A stretch of DNA of 64,000 nucleotides from Actinomadura chibensis NBRC 106107 (GTDB taxonomy: Bacteria; Actinomycetota; Actinomycetes; Streptosporangiales; Streptosporangiaceae). How positions within the stretch are numbered: the first letter of the stretch is position 1; the number at the start of each line of letters is the position of its first letter. The DNA lies in assembly GCF_001552135.1 (NCBI RefSeq), contig NZ_BCQP01000016.1, forward strand, positions 62,001 through 126,000. Direction: 5' to 3'. A program made the translations under genes and the position numbers. The notes under the pieces are model-generated. The model did no database searches and was not told where the DNA came from. It worked only from the letters and a program-made list of their open reading frames with translations. Positions 33,429 to 41,880 of the stretch are shown piece by piece.

Positions 33429-34838
33429 TCAACCAAACGACTGGTAGATGATACGGCCGGAGGCGGTGAGCCGGACGGCGTCCGCGCCGGGTTCGGCGAG
33501 CGTCGCGTCCAGGCCGTGCCGGAGCAGGACGAGGTCGGCGGGACCGCCCGGCCGCAGCCGCCGGGGCGGGCCGCCCGGGTCGTCCGGCGGGGCGAGGCAG
33601 GCGTCGAGGGCCGCGCGCGGCGGCAGCCGTTCGGCCGGGTTCAGGACGCGGCCGTCCGGCGTCTCGCGCCGGACGGCGGCGGCGATCACCGCCCACGGGT
33701 CGAGCGGGCCGTACGGCGCGTCGGACGACAGCGCGACCGGGATCCCCGCCGCCGCGAGCGACCGGCACCGGTACAGGTCGGGACGGTCCTCGGCCGGGAC
33801 GTCGCGCGCGTAGTCGTCCCCGCGGTCGGCGAGGAAGCCTGGCTGGGTGACGACGGCCGCGCCGAGCGCCGCGATCTCGCCGGTCAGCTCGGGCGGGACG
33901 AGCGCGGCGTGCTCGATCCGGTCGCCGGGGACGGGCCCGGCCGCGCGCAGCGCCGCCAGCAGCAGCACGAGCGCCTCGCGGGTGACCGCGTGCACGGCGA
34001 CCGGGCGTCCGGCCGCGTGCGCCGCCCGGATCCGCTCGGTGAGGTCGTCGAACGCCGGGAGCCCGGAGTCGGCGAGGACGATCTTCCAGGGGCCCGGCGT
34101 CCAGCGGCCCTCGCCGTCGGACGCGCCGAGCGGCGCGCCGAGCAGGTGGACGCGCTGCGGGAGCGTCCCGTCCCGGCGCGCCGCGGCGATCGACGCGAGC
34201 GCCTCCGCGCTCAGCTCGGGCGTCGCGTCGGTCACGGCGGTGACGCCGAGGCGGGCGAGCTCCCGGCCGACGCCGGCCAGGTCCGGCGGCGCGGCGGACG
34301 GCAGGCGGGAGCGCAGCCAGGCGTCGGCGCGCCAGATCCGTCCCGTGGGGGCTCCGGCGGCGTCGCGCTCGATGCCGGGGTGGTCGGCCTCGTCCAGCCG
34401 GACGGCCCGCGCGGCGCGCGTGTTCAGCATCCACATCGCGCCGCTACGGTGCTGCACCCGCACCGGCCGCCGCGCGTCGAGCGCGTCGAGCGCGGCGCTG
34501 GTGAGGTCGCCCGCGACGGACTCGTGGTAGCCGGTGCCGCGGACCCAGCCGTGCCGGTCGGGGACGGCGGCGGCGAGCGCGGCGGCCAGCCCCGCCCGGT
34601 CCGCGACGTCCGGCGGGCCGCAGCGCGCCGAGCGCCGCGCCGCCGCCAGCGCGTGCAGGTGCAGGTGGTGGTCGACGAGGCCGGGCAGCAGCGCGCCGCC
34701 GCCGCACTCGACGACCTCCTCCCCCGCCTCGCGGGGGACGGACGGGGCGATGTCGGCGACCCGGCCGTCCCGGACGCGGACATCGGCGCGGCGGCCGTCC
34801 GGCAGTTCCGCGTCGCGCAGCAGGAACCGCTCGGTCAT
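33429..34838 (-). CDS. Amidohydrolase family protein (YtcJ/amidohydrolase_3-like)
   Basis: A 469-residue metal-dependent amidohydrolase. The HxH motif is VDHHLHLHAL (about residues 55-64), later ligands lie in AVHAVTREAL, DRIEHAAL and LSSDAPYGPLD, and the C-terminal PGGPADLVLL restores the composite barrel. The ATG overlaps the CoA transferase stop. The last codons coincide with the operator-like site at 33431-33446, so the promoter of the next gene lies inside and after this coding end. Substrate is unknown. Confidence 0.83.
   Translation of the reverse strand: MTERFLLRDAELPDGRRADVRVRDGRVADIAPSVPREAGEEVVECGGGALLPGLVDHHLHLHALAAARRSARCGPPDVADRAGLAAALAAAVPDRHGWVRGTGYHESVAGDLTSAALDALDARRPVRVQHRSGAMWMLNTRAARAVRLDEADHPGIERDAAGAPTGRIWRADAWLRSRLPSAAPPDLAGVGRELARLGVTAVTDATPELSAEALASIAAARRDGTLPQRVHLLGAPLGASDGEGRWTPGPWKIVLADSGLPAFDDLTERIRAAHAAGRPVAVHAVTREALVLLLAALRAAGPVPGDRIEHAALVPPELTGEIAALGAAVVTQPGFLADRGDDYARDVPAEDRPDLYRCRSLAAAGIPVALSSDAPYGPLDPWAVIAAAVRRETPDGRVLNPAERLPPRAALDACLAPPDDPGGPPRRLRPGGPADLVLLRHGLDATLAEPGADAVRLTASGRIIYQSFG
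33431..33446 (-). promoter_or_regulatory. TetR-type operator upstream of FAH-family gene
   Basis: On the - strand this reads TACCAGTCGTTTGGTT, sharing TACCAGTCGT with the 3645 site. A -35-like TTGACT overlaps its far end (about 33427-33432). It would give the FAH and dehydrogenase genes a second, regulated promoter inside the operon. Confidence 0.45.
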
Positions 34839-36058
34839 GGCGCGGGAATCCGCAGTTCCCGCAGGACGTCGGCGGTGTCCTCGCCGACGTCGGCGGCGCG
34901 TCCGACCGGGGCACGGTGCCGGGGCGGCGCGACCGGGACGGGCCCGTCGCGCGTGTCCACGACCCAGCCGCCGCCGACCCGGCGGGCCCGCGCGGACGGC
35001 TCCGCGCCGGGGTCGAGCGTCGCGGCGACGACACCGGCCATCGAGACGTCGTGCAGCGCTCCCCCGCCCCCGGCGGGCGCGGTCAGCGCGCGGGCCGCCG
35101 CGGTGAGCCCGGTCAGCGGGTCGGCGATCGCGTCGCCCGCGAACAGCGGGACGCCGCCGGGTTCGCGGGCGACGAGCCCGGCGCCCGCCGCGACGTCGTC
35201 GCCGAAGCCCACCCGGTCCGAGTCGCGGCCCGCCGCCGTGATGGAGATCCAGGTGGTCCCGGCGGCGACGGCGGCGCGGGCGTCCAGGCCGAAGCGGGCG
35301 AGCGCCCGGGGACGCGACGCCTCGACGACGATGTCCGCGCGCTCCACCAGCGCCCGCAGCGCACGCCGCGCGGACGGCTCGTCCGGGTCGAGCACCACCG
35401 ACCGGTGCCCCGCGTGGAGGAGCCGGTAGAAGCCGGGATGGCCGCGCCGGGCGCCGTCCGGGCGGGACGGGGTCTCGACCTTCACCACCCGCGCCCCGGC
35501 GAGGCCGAGCAGGTGCGCGCACAGCGGCCCCGCCCACAGCGCGCTGAAGTCCACCACCAGGAGCCCGGCGACGGGACGCGGCGGCAACTCGACCTCCGGC
35601 GCGACCGGGGTGAAGGGCGCGACGGGCCCGGCCGCCAGGCCGAGCAGTTCGGCGCGCTCCGCCAGTTCGGCTCCCGTGTGGGCGAGCAGCCACGCCTCGA
35701 CGGGCGGCCACACGCCGTCGCCCTCGGGGAGTTCGGCGCCGACGAGCGCGCCGAGCAGGGACGGGTCGTCCGGACGCGCGCACGACACGGCCGCCCATCC
35801 GTCGGCGGTCGGCAGCAGGCGGCAGGCGCCGCCCGCGGAGACCGTCCCGCGCCGCTCCGCACCCGTGAACGCGGCCCGTTCGGCGAGGAGAGCGGCGCCG
35901 TCGACCGCGACACCCGTCAGCGCCGCGATCCGGGCGGACAGCTCGCGCGCCCGCGTCGCGGCCCGGCCCGGCGGGACGAGCGGCGGGCCGTCCGGCCGCC
36001 CGGTCAGCGCGACGGCCCCGCTCGCCGCCCAGTCGGCCGCCGGATCCGACACGATCAT
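34835..36058 (-). CDS. CoA transferase family III (CaiB/BaiF) protein
   Basis: A 407-residue class III CoA transferase. The core motif VVDFSALWAGPLCAHLLGLAGARVVKVE starts only near residue 165; the first 150 residues hold the ADWAASGAVALTGRPDGPPL segment that in ordinary family members lies in the other half. The order suggests a rearranged or fused form known in actinobacteria. It moves CoA between acids without free acyl-CoA hydrolysis. The start at ATG 36058 is only 23 bases from the divergent ATG at 36081, and no Shine-Dalgarno sequence is visible; ATG 36082 is an alternative eight codons upstream. Confidence 0.8.
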   Translation of the reverse strand: MIVSDPAADWAASGAVALTGRPDGPPLVPPGRAATRARELSARIAALTGVAVDGAALLAERAAFTGAERRGTVSAGGACRLLPTADGWAAVSCARPDDPSLLGALVGAELPEGDGVWPPVEAWLLAHTGAELAERAELLGLAAGPVAPFTPVAPEVELPPRPVAGLLVVDFSALWAGPLCAHLLGLAGARVVKVETPSRPDGARRGHPGFYRLLHAGHRSVVLDPDEPSARRALRALVERADIVVEASRPRALARFGLDARAAVAAGTTWISITAAGRDSDRVGFGDDVAAGAGLVAREPGGVPLFAGDAIADPLTGLTAAARALTAPAGGGGALHDVSMAGVVAATLDPGAEPSARARRVGGGWVVDTRDGPVPVAPPRHRAPVGRAADVGEDTADVLRELRIPAP

Positions 36059-36067
36059 GGTGCTGTT

Positions 36068-36080
36068 TAGGGTAGTCAGC
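36068..36080. promoter_or_regulatory. Overlapping divergent leaderless promoters
   Basis: On + TAGGGT (36068-36073) lies seven bases before ATG 36081. On - TACCCT (36074-36069) lies ten bases before ATG 36058. Neither gene has a ribosome-binding sequence, so both are probably read from leaderless transcripts whose -10 elements share the same bases. Confidence 0.45.
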
Positions 36081-37127
36081 ATGGTTGCGGTGCCGATGAC
36101 CGACCCGGCCGGGCTCGCCGCGGATGGCGCGCGCCCGCCACTGCTCGACGCCTCCGGCCGTCCCGAGACCCCGCTCATGGGCGTCGACCTGCGTAAAGGG
36201 GTCGATCCCGACGCGCTCGTCGGCGCGGTCGGGCACGCCCGCGACAGCGACCGGTTGCTGATCGGGGTGGCCGACGGGCCTCTGGATCCGCCCGCGCTCG
36301 TCCTCGCCGAGGCGCTCGACCTCACCCTCTCCGAAGGCGAGGCGCAGGACGCGCGGCTCGTCCCCGTGCCCGACGCCGAGGCCGCGCTCGCGGAGGTCGA
36401 CGCGGCCGTCGCGGCGCACCCCACGGCCGCGCTGGTGCTCGCGCGCCTCCTCCGCATCACCCAGGCCGTGCCGGTGCGCGCCGCCCTGGACGCCGAGTCC
36501 TTCGCCTACTCCACCCTGCTCGGCGGCGCCGAGTTCGCCCGCTGGCTCGGCGGCCGCGCCCCCCGCGCGGAGGCCCCGCCGGCCCCGGACCCGGTGCTCG
36601 TCGCCCGCGACGGCGACCGGCTCACCGTGACGCTGAACCTGCCCGCCCGCCGCAACGCGCTCGGACGGCGGCTCCGCGCCGCCCTGGTCGACGCGCTCGG
36701 CCTCGCGCTCCTGGACGACACCGTCGAGCACGTCGTGCTCGACGGCGCGGGCCCGGTGTTCTCCTCCGGCGGCGACCTCGCCGAGTTCGGCACGGCCCCG
36801 GACGCGGCGACCGCGCACCTCGTCCGGACGTCGGCGAGCCCCGGGCTGCTCGTGCACCGCCTCCGCGACCGCGTCGAGGTCCGGATGAAGGGGGCGTGCG
36901 CGGGCGCGGGCGTCGAGATCCCCGCCTTCGCCGCGCGGGTCCGGGCCGACCCGGACACGACCTTCTGGCTGCCGGAGATCGCGATGGGCCTCATCCCCGG
37001 CGCGGGCGGGACGGTCAGCCTCCCGCGCCGCGTCGGCCGGTGGCGTACCCTCCACCTGGCCCTGTCCGGGGTGCCGCTGGACGCGCCCACCGCGCTCGCC
37101 TGGGGCCTCGTCGACGAGCTCGGCTGA
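36081..37127 (+). CDS. Enoyl-CoA hydratase/isomerase family protein with N-terminal extension
   Basis: A 348-residue protein. The crotonase domain occupies about residues 170-348, with GAGPVFSSGGDLAEFG and MKGACAGAGVEIPAFAARV forming the oxyanion hole and EIAMGLIPGAGGTVSLPRR following. The first 170 residues are unlike usual crotonases and include a stretch of beta/alpha character that may be a degenerate second crotonase-like half. Start ATG 36081 on a probable leaderless transcript; MTD at 36096 is an alternative. It diverges from the CoA transferase operon. Confidence 0.82.
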   Translation: MVAVPMTDPAGLAADGARPPLLDASGRPETPLMGVDLRKGVDPDALVGAVGHARDSDRLLIGVADGPLDPPALVLAEALDLTLSEGEAQDARLVPVPDAEAALAEVDAAVAAHPTAALVLARLLRITQAVPVRAALDAESFAYSTLLGGAEFARWLGGRAPRAEAPPAPDPVLVARDGDRLTVTLNLPARRNALGRRLRAALVDALGLALLDDTVEHVVLDGAGPVFSSGGDLAEFGTAPDAATAHLVRTSASPGLLVHRLRDRVEVRMKGACAGAGVEIPAFAARVRADPDTTFWLPEIAMGLIPGAGGTVSLPRRVGRWRTLHLALSGVPLDAPTALAWGLVDELG

Positions 37128-37133
37128 CCGCCG

Positions 37134-38132
37134 CTACCTGCGGACTTCGTCGATCGTGACGGCGCGCCGCTCGCGCCGCGCGATCTCGCACGCCTCCGCC
37201 ACGTAGAACGCCTCCAGGCTCTCCTCCGGCGGGCACGGGCTCGGCCCGCCGGACTCGACCATGGCGGCGAAGGCCCGCAACTCCGCCTCGTAGGCGTCGG
37301 CGAACCGCTCCTGGAACCGGGTGTGCGGCGGCCCCGCCGGGCGGAACCCGCCGCCCGCCGGGGACAGCGGCGTCCGGTCGTCGAGCCCGGCGACCACGCC
37401 GTCCAGGGAGCCGAGCACCTCCAGCCGGACGTCGTACCCGGCCGCGTTGTAGCGGGTCGCGGACACGACGGCGAGCGTGCCGTCGTCCAGCGTGAGGACG
37501 GCCGAGCCGGTGGCGACGTCCCCGGACGCGGCGAACACCGCCGAGCCCCGGTTCGCCCCGGCCGCGCTGACCTCGGCGACGTCCCGCCCGGTCACGAACC
37601 GGACGGCGTCGAAGTCGTGGACGGAGCAGTCCCGGAACAGCCCGCCCGACGTCGGGATGTACTCGTCCGGCGGCGGCGCCGGGTCGAGCGTGCACGAGCG
37701 CACCGTGTGCACCCAGCCGAGCCGCCCCGACCGGACCGCGTCGCGCGCGGCCACGTGCCCCGGGTCGAACCGCCGCTGGAAGCCCACCTGCACGGGGACC
37801 CCCGCGTGCCGCACCGCCGCCAGCGTCCGGACCGTGCCGTCCAGGTCGGCGGCGACGGGCTTCTCCACGAACACGGGCAGGCCCGCGTCCACCGCCCGGA
37901 TCACGAGGTCCGCGTGCGCGGCGGTCGGCGTCGCGACGACGAGGCCGTCCAGCCCGGCGGTGAACAGCGCGTCCACGGTGTCCGCCGCGACCGCGCCGAG
38001 CTTGGCCGCCACCTCCCGGGCGCGTCCCGGGTCGGCGTCGGCGACGACGACCTCCTCGACCCCGGCGAGGCCGCGCAGCGTCTCCGCGTGCCCCGCGCCG
38101 ATCCGGCCCACTCCGGCCAGCCCGATCCTCAT
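37134..38132 (-). CDS. Gfo/Idh/MocA family oxidoreductase (inositol 2-dehydrogenase-like)
   Basis: A 332-residue NAD(P)-dependent sugar or polyol dehydrogenase. The Rossmann motif is GLAGVGRIGAGHAETL at the N-terminus, the EKPVAADL motif supplies the catalytic Lys near residue 94, and GGLFRDCSVHDFDAVRF carries the Asp/His pair typical of inositol dehydrogenases. ATG 38132 has GGGGAACGG upstream. It converges with the enoyl-CoA hydratase gene, six bases apart, and follows the sugar importer operon after a strong hairpin. Confidence 0.87.
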   Translation of the reverse strand: MRIGLAGVGRIGAGHAETLRGLAGVEEVVVADADPGRAREVAAKLGAVAADTVDALFTAGLDGLVVATPTAAHADLVIRAVDAGLPVFVEKPVAADLDGTVRTLAAVRHAGVPVQVGFQRRFDPGHVAARDAVRSGRLGWVHTVRSCTLDPAPPPDEYIPTSGGLFRDCSVHDFDAVRFVTGRDVAEVSAAGANRGSAVFAASGDVATGSAVLTLDDGTLAVVSATRYNAAGYDVRLEVLGSLDGVVAGLDDRTPLSPAGGGFRPAGPPHTRFQERFADAYEAELRAFAAMVESGGPSPCPPEESLEAFYVAEACEIARRERRAVTIDEVRR

Positions 38133-38168
38133 CCGTTCCCCGATTCCTCTGTCGTTCGTAGCCGGCGG

Positions 38169-38201
38169 CCCGCCGGGCCGGGGATCGCCCGGCCCGGCGG
38201 G
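38169..38201 (-). terminator. Strong hairpin terminator
   Basis: A perfect 14-bp stem CCCGCCGGGCCGGG/CCCGGCCCGGCGGG with a five-base loop lies just after the stop codon of the secreted deacetylase gene. There is no T run. Confidence 0.6.
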
Positions 38202-38206
38202 TCGGC

Positions 38207-40909
38207 TCAGCCGGAGAGCCGGACGGCGCTGCTCGCCGTCCCGCCCTTCGCCGCCTCGAAGGCGACGGTCAGGGTGCCGCTCGCACCGGGCACGGTGACG
38301 TTCACCGTGCCGGCGCCGCGGATCTTGATCTCCTTCGTGCCGAGGACCTTCCCGTCCCACACATGTACGTGCGCGGTGCCCGCTCCGGTCGAACTCAGTC
38401 GGACCTTCGTCGACCCGCCGGAGACCACCGGCTTACCGACGATCCACGCCGAGTCCGAGCGCGGCGCCGCCGGGCCCGCGGCCAGCGGGATCCCGGTCCG
38501 CACCGCCTGGATGATCGACTCGGGCGAGTTCACCGAGTCGGTCGCGTCGGTCGGCATGACCGGCGCCGGCGGCGTGGTCGGCATCCCGGCCGGCGGGACG
38601 TGGCCCGGCAGGGACACCTGGCCCCACCGGTACGGGTCGCCCTGCACCCCGCCCCAGGTGGACCAGCCGATGCGCGTCTGGCCGGTCTTGTCCTGGGTGT
38701 CGGAGTCGTACACGAAGATGTTCAGGCCCATCCGCGCCGGGTCGACGGCGGTCGGCAGCGCCTTGAACGGGATCTTCGCCTCGATCACGTACCCGTCGTA
38801 GGGGTCGTTGACCGTCGAGGCGACCCGCATTCCGGGCGCGGTCTGCTCGCCCGGGCCCTGGTTGGCGTCCGCGTCACGCTGGAAGCAGGGCTTCCCGTCC
38901 GACATCTTCGGGAAGATGCCGGTCTTGAACGTGGTGGACGTGTTCTCCGAGTCGCCCCGCGGGTCGATCGCGATCTCGACGGAGTCGGTGCGCCAGTGGC
39001 GCTTGCAGTCGTCCGCGCCGAGCGTCGTGCCCGCCTTGTCGTCGCGGACCTTGACGAGGACGTTGAGCGCGTCGTCGGTCCAGGTCACCTTGCCGGTGGC
39101 CGAGCAGTCGTCCGCGGACGCGCACGCCTCGCCCTCCCAGACCCGAGACAGGTTCAGCTCCGGACCCGGGTACTCGCCCGGCGACTCCTTGCCGTCCAGC
39201 GTCGGCGCGGCGGCCGCCTTCGGCAGCTCCGCCTTCGGGACGAGCTCCAGCGCCCCCTTCTGCACGTCGGCCGCGCCCGCGGACGACGTCGTCGTGATCG
39301 TCAGGTCGTAGTCGCCGCCCGTGCCGCCCTGGTTGGACGTCGGCAGGGAGGCGTCGGTGTTGGTGACGGTGAAGTCGACCGACCCCGCCTTGCCCGCGTC
39401 GAGCGTGTACGGCTTGGACGCCGCGTCCGCCGAGAACCCCTGCGGGAGGTCGAGCCTGACCGTGCCCGACTGCGCGGACGCGGTGGTGTTCGCCACGTCG
39501 ATCCGCACCTTGCGGGACGCGCCGGACGCCAGCGTCAGCACCCGCTTCACCTGCCCGGTGAGCGCGGGGACGCCGACCTTGCCCGCCCAGGTGTCGAAGT
39601 CCGACACGCGCGGCAGCGGCTCCAGCACCCCGGTCACGGCGGGCCGCACCTCGACCGACGTCGCCGCCTGGCCCTTGGCCGTGCCGCCGGTCAGCGTCGC
39701 CGAGATCTGCGCGCGGCCGGCCTTCGCGCCCGCCGGAGGCGTCACGGTGAACGTCGCCGTGCGCTCAGCGGACCCGAGTTTGCCCAGGTCACCGCTCCCT
39801 GTAACGTTCCAACCCGAGGGCACCGAAAGGGCCGCCTTCGCGCCCTTCAGCTGCTCCGGGGAGCTCGCCTTGGCGGTCACCTTGAACGCGCGCCCGCCGG
39901 TCACCCCGAACGAGTCCGTCGCCAGCTCGAACCGCGTGCCGAGCGGCAGCCCGCCCTGCCCCGGCTGCAGCGCCCCCTCCAGCATCGCCGCCGGGCCGGT
40001 GTTGCCGAGCGTGTACGGCACCCGGCTGTGGATCTGCATGTAGTAGTCGCAGCCGATCTTGGTCGGGTCGGACGGCGCGTCCGGGAACCCGCCCCAGCCC
40101 TGGCTGACGTACGTGCGCTGCGCCTCGCGCTCGACCTGCGCCCAGGTCTTGCCCCCGTTGCGCGCGGACGCGCGGCCGCCCCACACGCCGTAGGTGACCG
40201 AGGCCGCGTTCGACGGCGTCCCCGACGCGGCGCAGGTGGACCCGGTCGGCCCGGACGCCCCGCCCGTCTGGAACAGGCGTCCCGGAGCCCAGGTCCGCAG
40301 CCCCTCCTGGCGGAGCTGCGCCGGGTACGCCGAGGCGCTGCCCGCGGCGAAGTACGCCTCCGTCGCCAGCCGCGCGGCCATCTGGTGGTTGCCGTGCTGG
40401 CCGGGCAGCGGCGCGGGCACCATGGTGACGATCACCTTGGGCCGCGTCTCCCGGACGAGCCGGACGACCTTCTCCAGCGTCTTGTCGTGGTCCCACGTCT
40501 CCGCGGTGAGCGGGGTGCTCACCGTGTAGTAGAAGTCGACCTTGTCCAGGTAGTGGATGTCGGTGACGCCCGCCTTGCCGACGGCGCGCCGCTCCTCGTC
40601 CTCCCGGAGCAGGCCGAGCGCCGGGCCCTCCTCGGTGCCGGAAGCGTTGCCGCCGCCCTCGCCGCGCGTGACGGTGAGGACGCCGACCTTCGCCTTGTCG
40701 AATTCGTTCCACTGGCCGAGCGTCGACAGCGCGCCGGCCTCGTCGTCCGGGTGCGCCCCGACGAACAGCACGTCGAGCTGCCCCTTGCCGGACGCCCCTT
40801 CGGACGGTGCGCCGCGGTCCGGAGCCGCCTGCGCGGGCGGGCCCGCGAAGGCGACTGCCGTGGCCGCGAGCGCGGCGGACAGGATTGCGGGTAGGGCGAG
40901 TCTTCGCAA
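38207..40909 (-). CDS. Secreted PIG-L/LmbE deacetylase with carbohydrate-binding domains
   Basis: A 900-residue exported protein. Residues 1-29 are a Sec signal peptide ending AQA-A. The PIG-L N-acetylglucosamine deacetylase domain follows, with AHPDDE at 52-57 and the later zinc motif HGNH. Two NEW3-like beta-sandwiches (NPCBM-associated, as in RSGTVRLDLPQGFSADA regions) lie at about 325-560, then a CBM9/DOMON-like domain from about 570 (APTLDGKESPGEYPG, later NIFVYDSDTQDKTGQTRIGWSTWGG). It probably deacetylates an N-acetylated glycan or glycoside outside the cell. Start is TTG 40909, with AGGAGAG upstream. It is last in the sugar importer operon. Confidence 0.87.
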   Translation of the reverse strand: MRRLALPAILSAALAATAVAFAGPPAQAAPDRGAPSEGASGKGQLDVLFVGAHPDDEAGALSTLGQWNEFDKAKVGVLTVTRGEGGGNASGTEEGPALGLLREDEERRAVGKAGVTDIHYLDKVDFYYTVSTPLTAETWDHDKTLEKVVRLVRETRPKVIVTMVPAPLPGQHGNHQMAARLATEAYFAAGSASAYPAQLRQEGLRTWAPGRLFQTGGASGPTGSTCAASGTPSNAASVTYGVWGGRASARNGGKTWAQVEREAQRTYVSQGWGGFPDAPSDPTKIGCDYYMQIHSRVPYTLGNTGPAAMLEGALQPGQGGLPLGTRFELATDSFGVTGGRAFKVTAKASSPEQLKGAKAALSVPSGWNVTGSGDLGKLGSAERTATFTVTPPAGAKAGRAQISATLTGGTAKGQAATSVEVRPAVTGVLEPLPRVSDFDTWAGKVGVPALTGQVKRVLTLASGASRKVRIDVANTTASAQSGTVRLDLPQGFSADAASKPYTLDAGKAGSVDFTVTNTDASLPTSNQGGTGGDYDLTITTTSSAGAADVQKGALELVPKAELPKAAAAPTLDGKESPGEYPGPELNLSRVWEGEACASADDCSATGKVTWTDDALNVLVKVRDDKAGTTLGADDCKRHWRTDSVEIAIDPRGDSENTSTTFKTGIFPKMSDGKPCFQRDADANQGPGEQTAPGMRVASTVNDPYDGYVIEAKIPFKALPTAVDPARMGLNIFVYDSDTQDKTGQTRIGWSTWGGVQGDPYRWGQVSLPGHVPPAGMPTTPPAPVMPTDATDSVNSPESIIQAVRTGIPLAAGPAAPRSDSAWIVGKPVVSGGSTKVRLSSTGAGTAHVHVWDGKVLGTKEIKIRGAGTVNVTVPGASGTLTVAFEAAKGGTASSAVRLSG

Positions 40910-40928
40910 TTAACTCTCCTGTTCTTCC

Positions 40929-41720
40929 CTACTCCTTGATGGCCCCCGAGAGCATTCCTGCGATGAACTGTCGTTGCAGGAAGACATAGGCCGTCACGAC
41001 GGGCGCCGCGATGATCAGCGCGCCGGCCATGAGCAGCGAGTAGTCGGTCTTGTGCGTGCCCTGGAAGAAGGACAGCCCGAGCGGCGCGGTGCGCAGCCCC
41101 TCCTCCGAGTTGATGATCACCAGCGGGAGCAGGAACTCGTTCCAGGTCCACATCGTGGTGAGCAGCAGCATCGTGAGGATGGCGGGACGGCCCACGGGCA
41201 CGAGCACGCGCCACAGCGTCGTCCAGCCGTTCGCGCCGTCGATGCGGGCCGCCTCAAGCAGCGACCGCGGGACGCTCCGGAAGTACGCGCGCATCCAGAA
41301 CGTGCCGAACGCGACCGACATGGCGACCTGCGGGAGGATCAGCCCCGCGTAGCTGTTGTCGAGCCCCACCGACCGCAGGTCGAAGTACAGCGGGACGACG
41401 ATGGCCTCGGTCGGGATGGTCAGCCCCGCGAGGAACAGCAGGAACACGATTCCGGCGCCGCGGAACCGCATGGTGCCGAGCGCGTACCCGGCCATGATCG
41501 ACAGGACGGCGGCGACCGCCACGGTGACCGCCGTGACGATGATGCTGTTGCGCATGTAGGTGCTGAAATGGCCCTCGCGCCAAGCGTCCGCGAAATTCGA
41601 GAAGTTGAGGTCGGGAAACTGCAGCGCCTGCGTCAGGACGCCGATCATGGGGAACACGGCGATGACCGCGAACACCGCCAGAATGGCGTGGTTGAAGAAC
41701 CGCTCCGTCCGCCCGTTCAT
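40929..41720 (-). CDS. Sugar ABC transporter permease, MalG type
   Basis: A 263-residue inner membrane permease with six membrane segments. The ATPase-contact EAA loop is EAARIDGANGWTTLWRVLVP, near residue 160. It pairs with the MalF-type permease upstream, from which it is separated by two tandem repeat units that displaced its ATG. AAAGGCAGGG from the repeat precedes the start. The ATPase is not encoded here, so a shared MsiK-type ATPase is likely. Confidence 0.9.
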   Translation of the reverse strand: MNGRTERFFNHAILAVFAVIAVFPMIGVLTQALQFPDLNFSNFADAWREGHFSTYMRNSIIVTAVTVAVAAVLSIMAGYALGTMRFRGAGIVFLLFLAGLTIPTEAIVVPLYFDLRSVGLDNSYAGLILPQVAMSVAFGTFWMRAYFRSVPRSLLEAARIDGANGWTTLWRVLVPVGRPAILTMLLLTTMWTWNEFLLPLVIINSEEGLRTAPLGLSFFQGTHKTDYSLLMAGALIIAAPVVTAYVFLQRQFIAGMLSGAIKE

Positions 41721-41880
41721 GCGTCCCCGCCTTTCTGGGGGGCGACCCCCAGACCCCCGAGGGGAAGGCGCCCTGATCCTCGCTTCGCTGCGGTCATGCG
41801 TCCCTGCCTTTCTGGGGGGCGACCCCCAGACCCCCGAGGGGAAGGCGCCCTGATCCTCGCTTCGCTGCGGTCATGCGTCC
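41718..41880 (-). repeat. Junction repeat element, 77-bp tandem pair
   Basis: Two 77-base units (41718-41794 and 41795-41871) differ at one base (41728 C, 41805 T), and nine bases of a third follow. On the - strand each opens with ATGACCGCAGCGAAGCGAGG, has the hairpin CTGGGGGTCGCCCCCCAG and closes with AAAGGCAGGGACGC. The units lie exactly in what would have been a GACGCATGA stop/start overlap between the two permease genes. The upstream stop overlaps the first unit and the downstream ATG follows the last. Confidence 0.85.
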
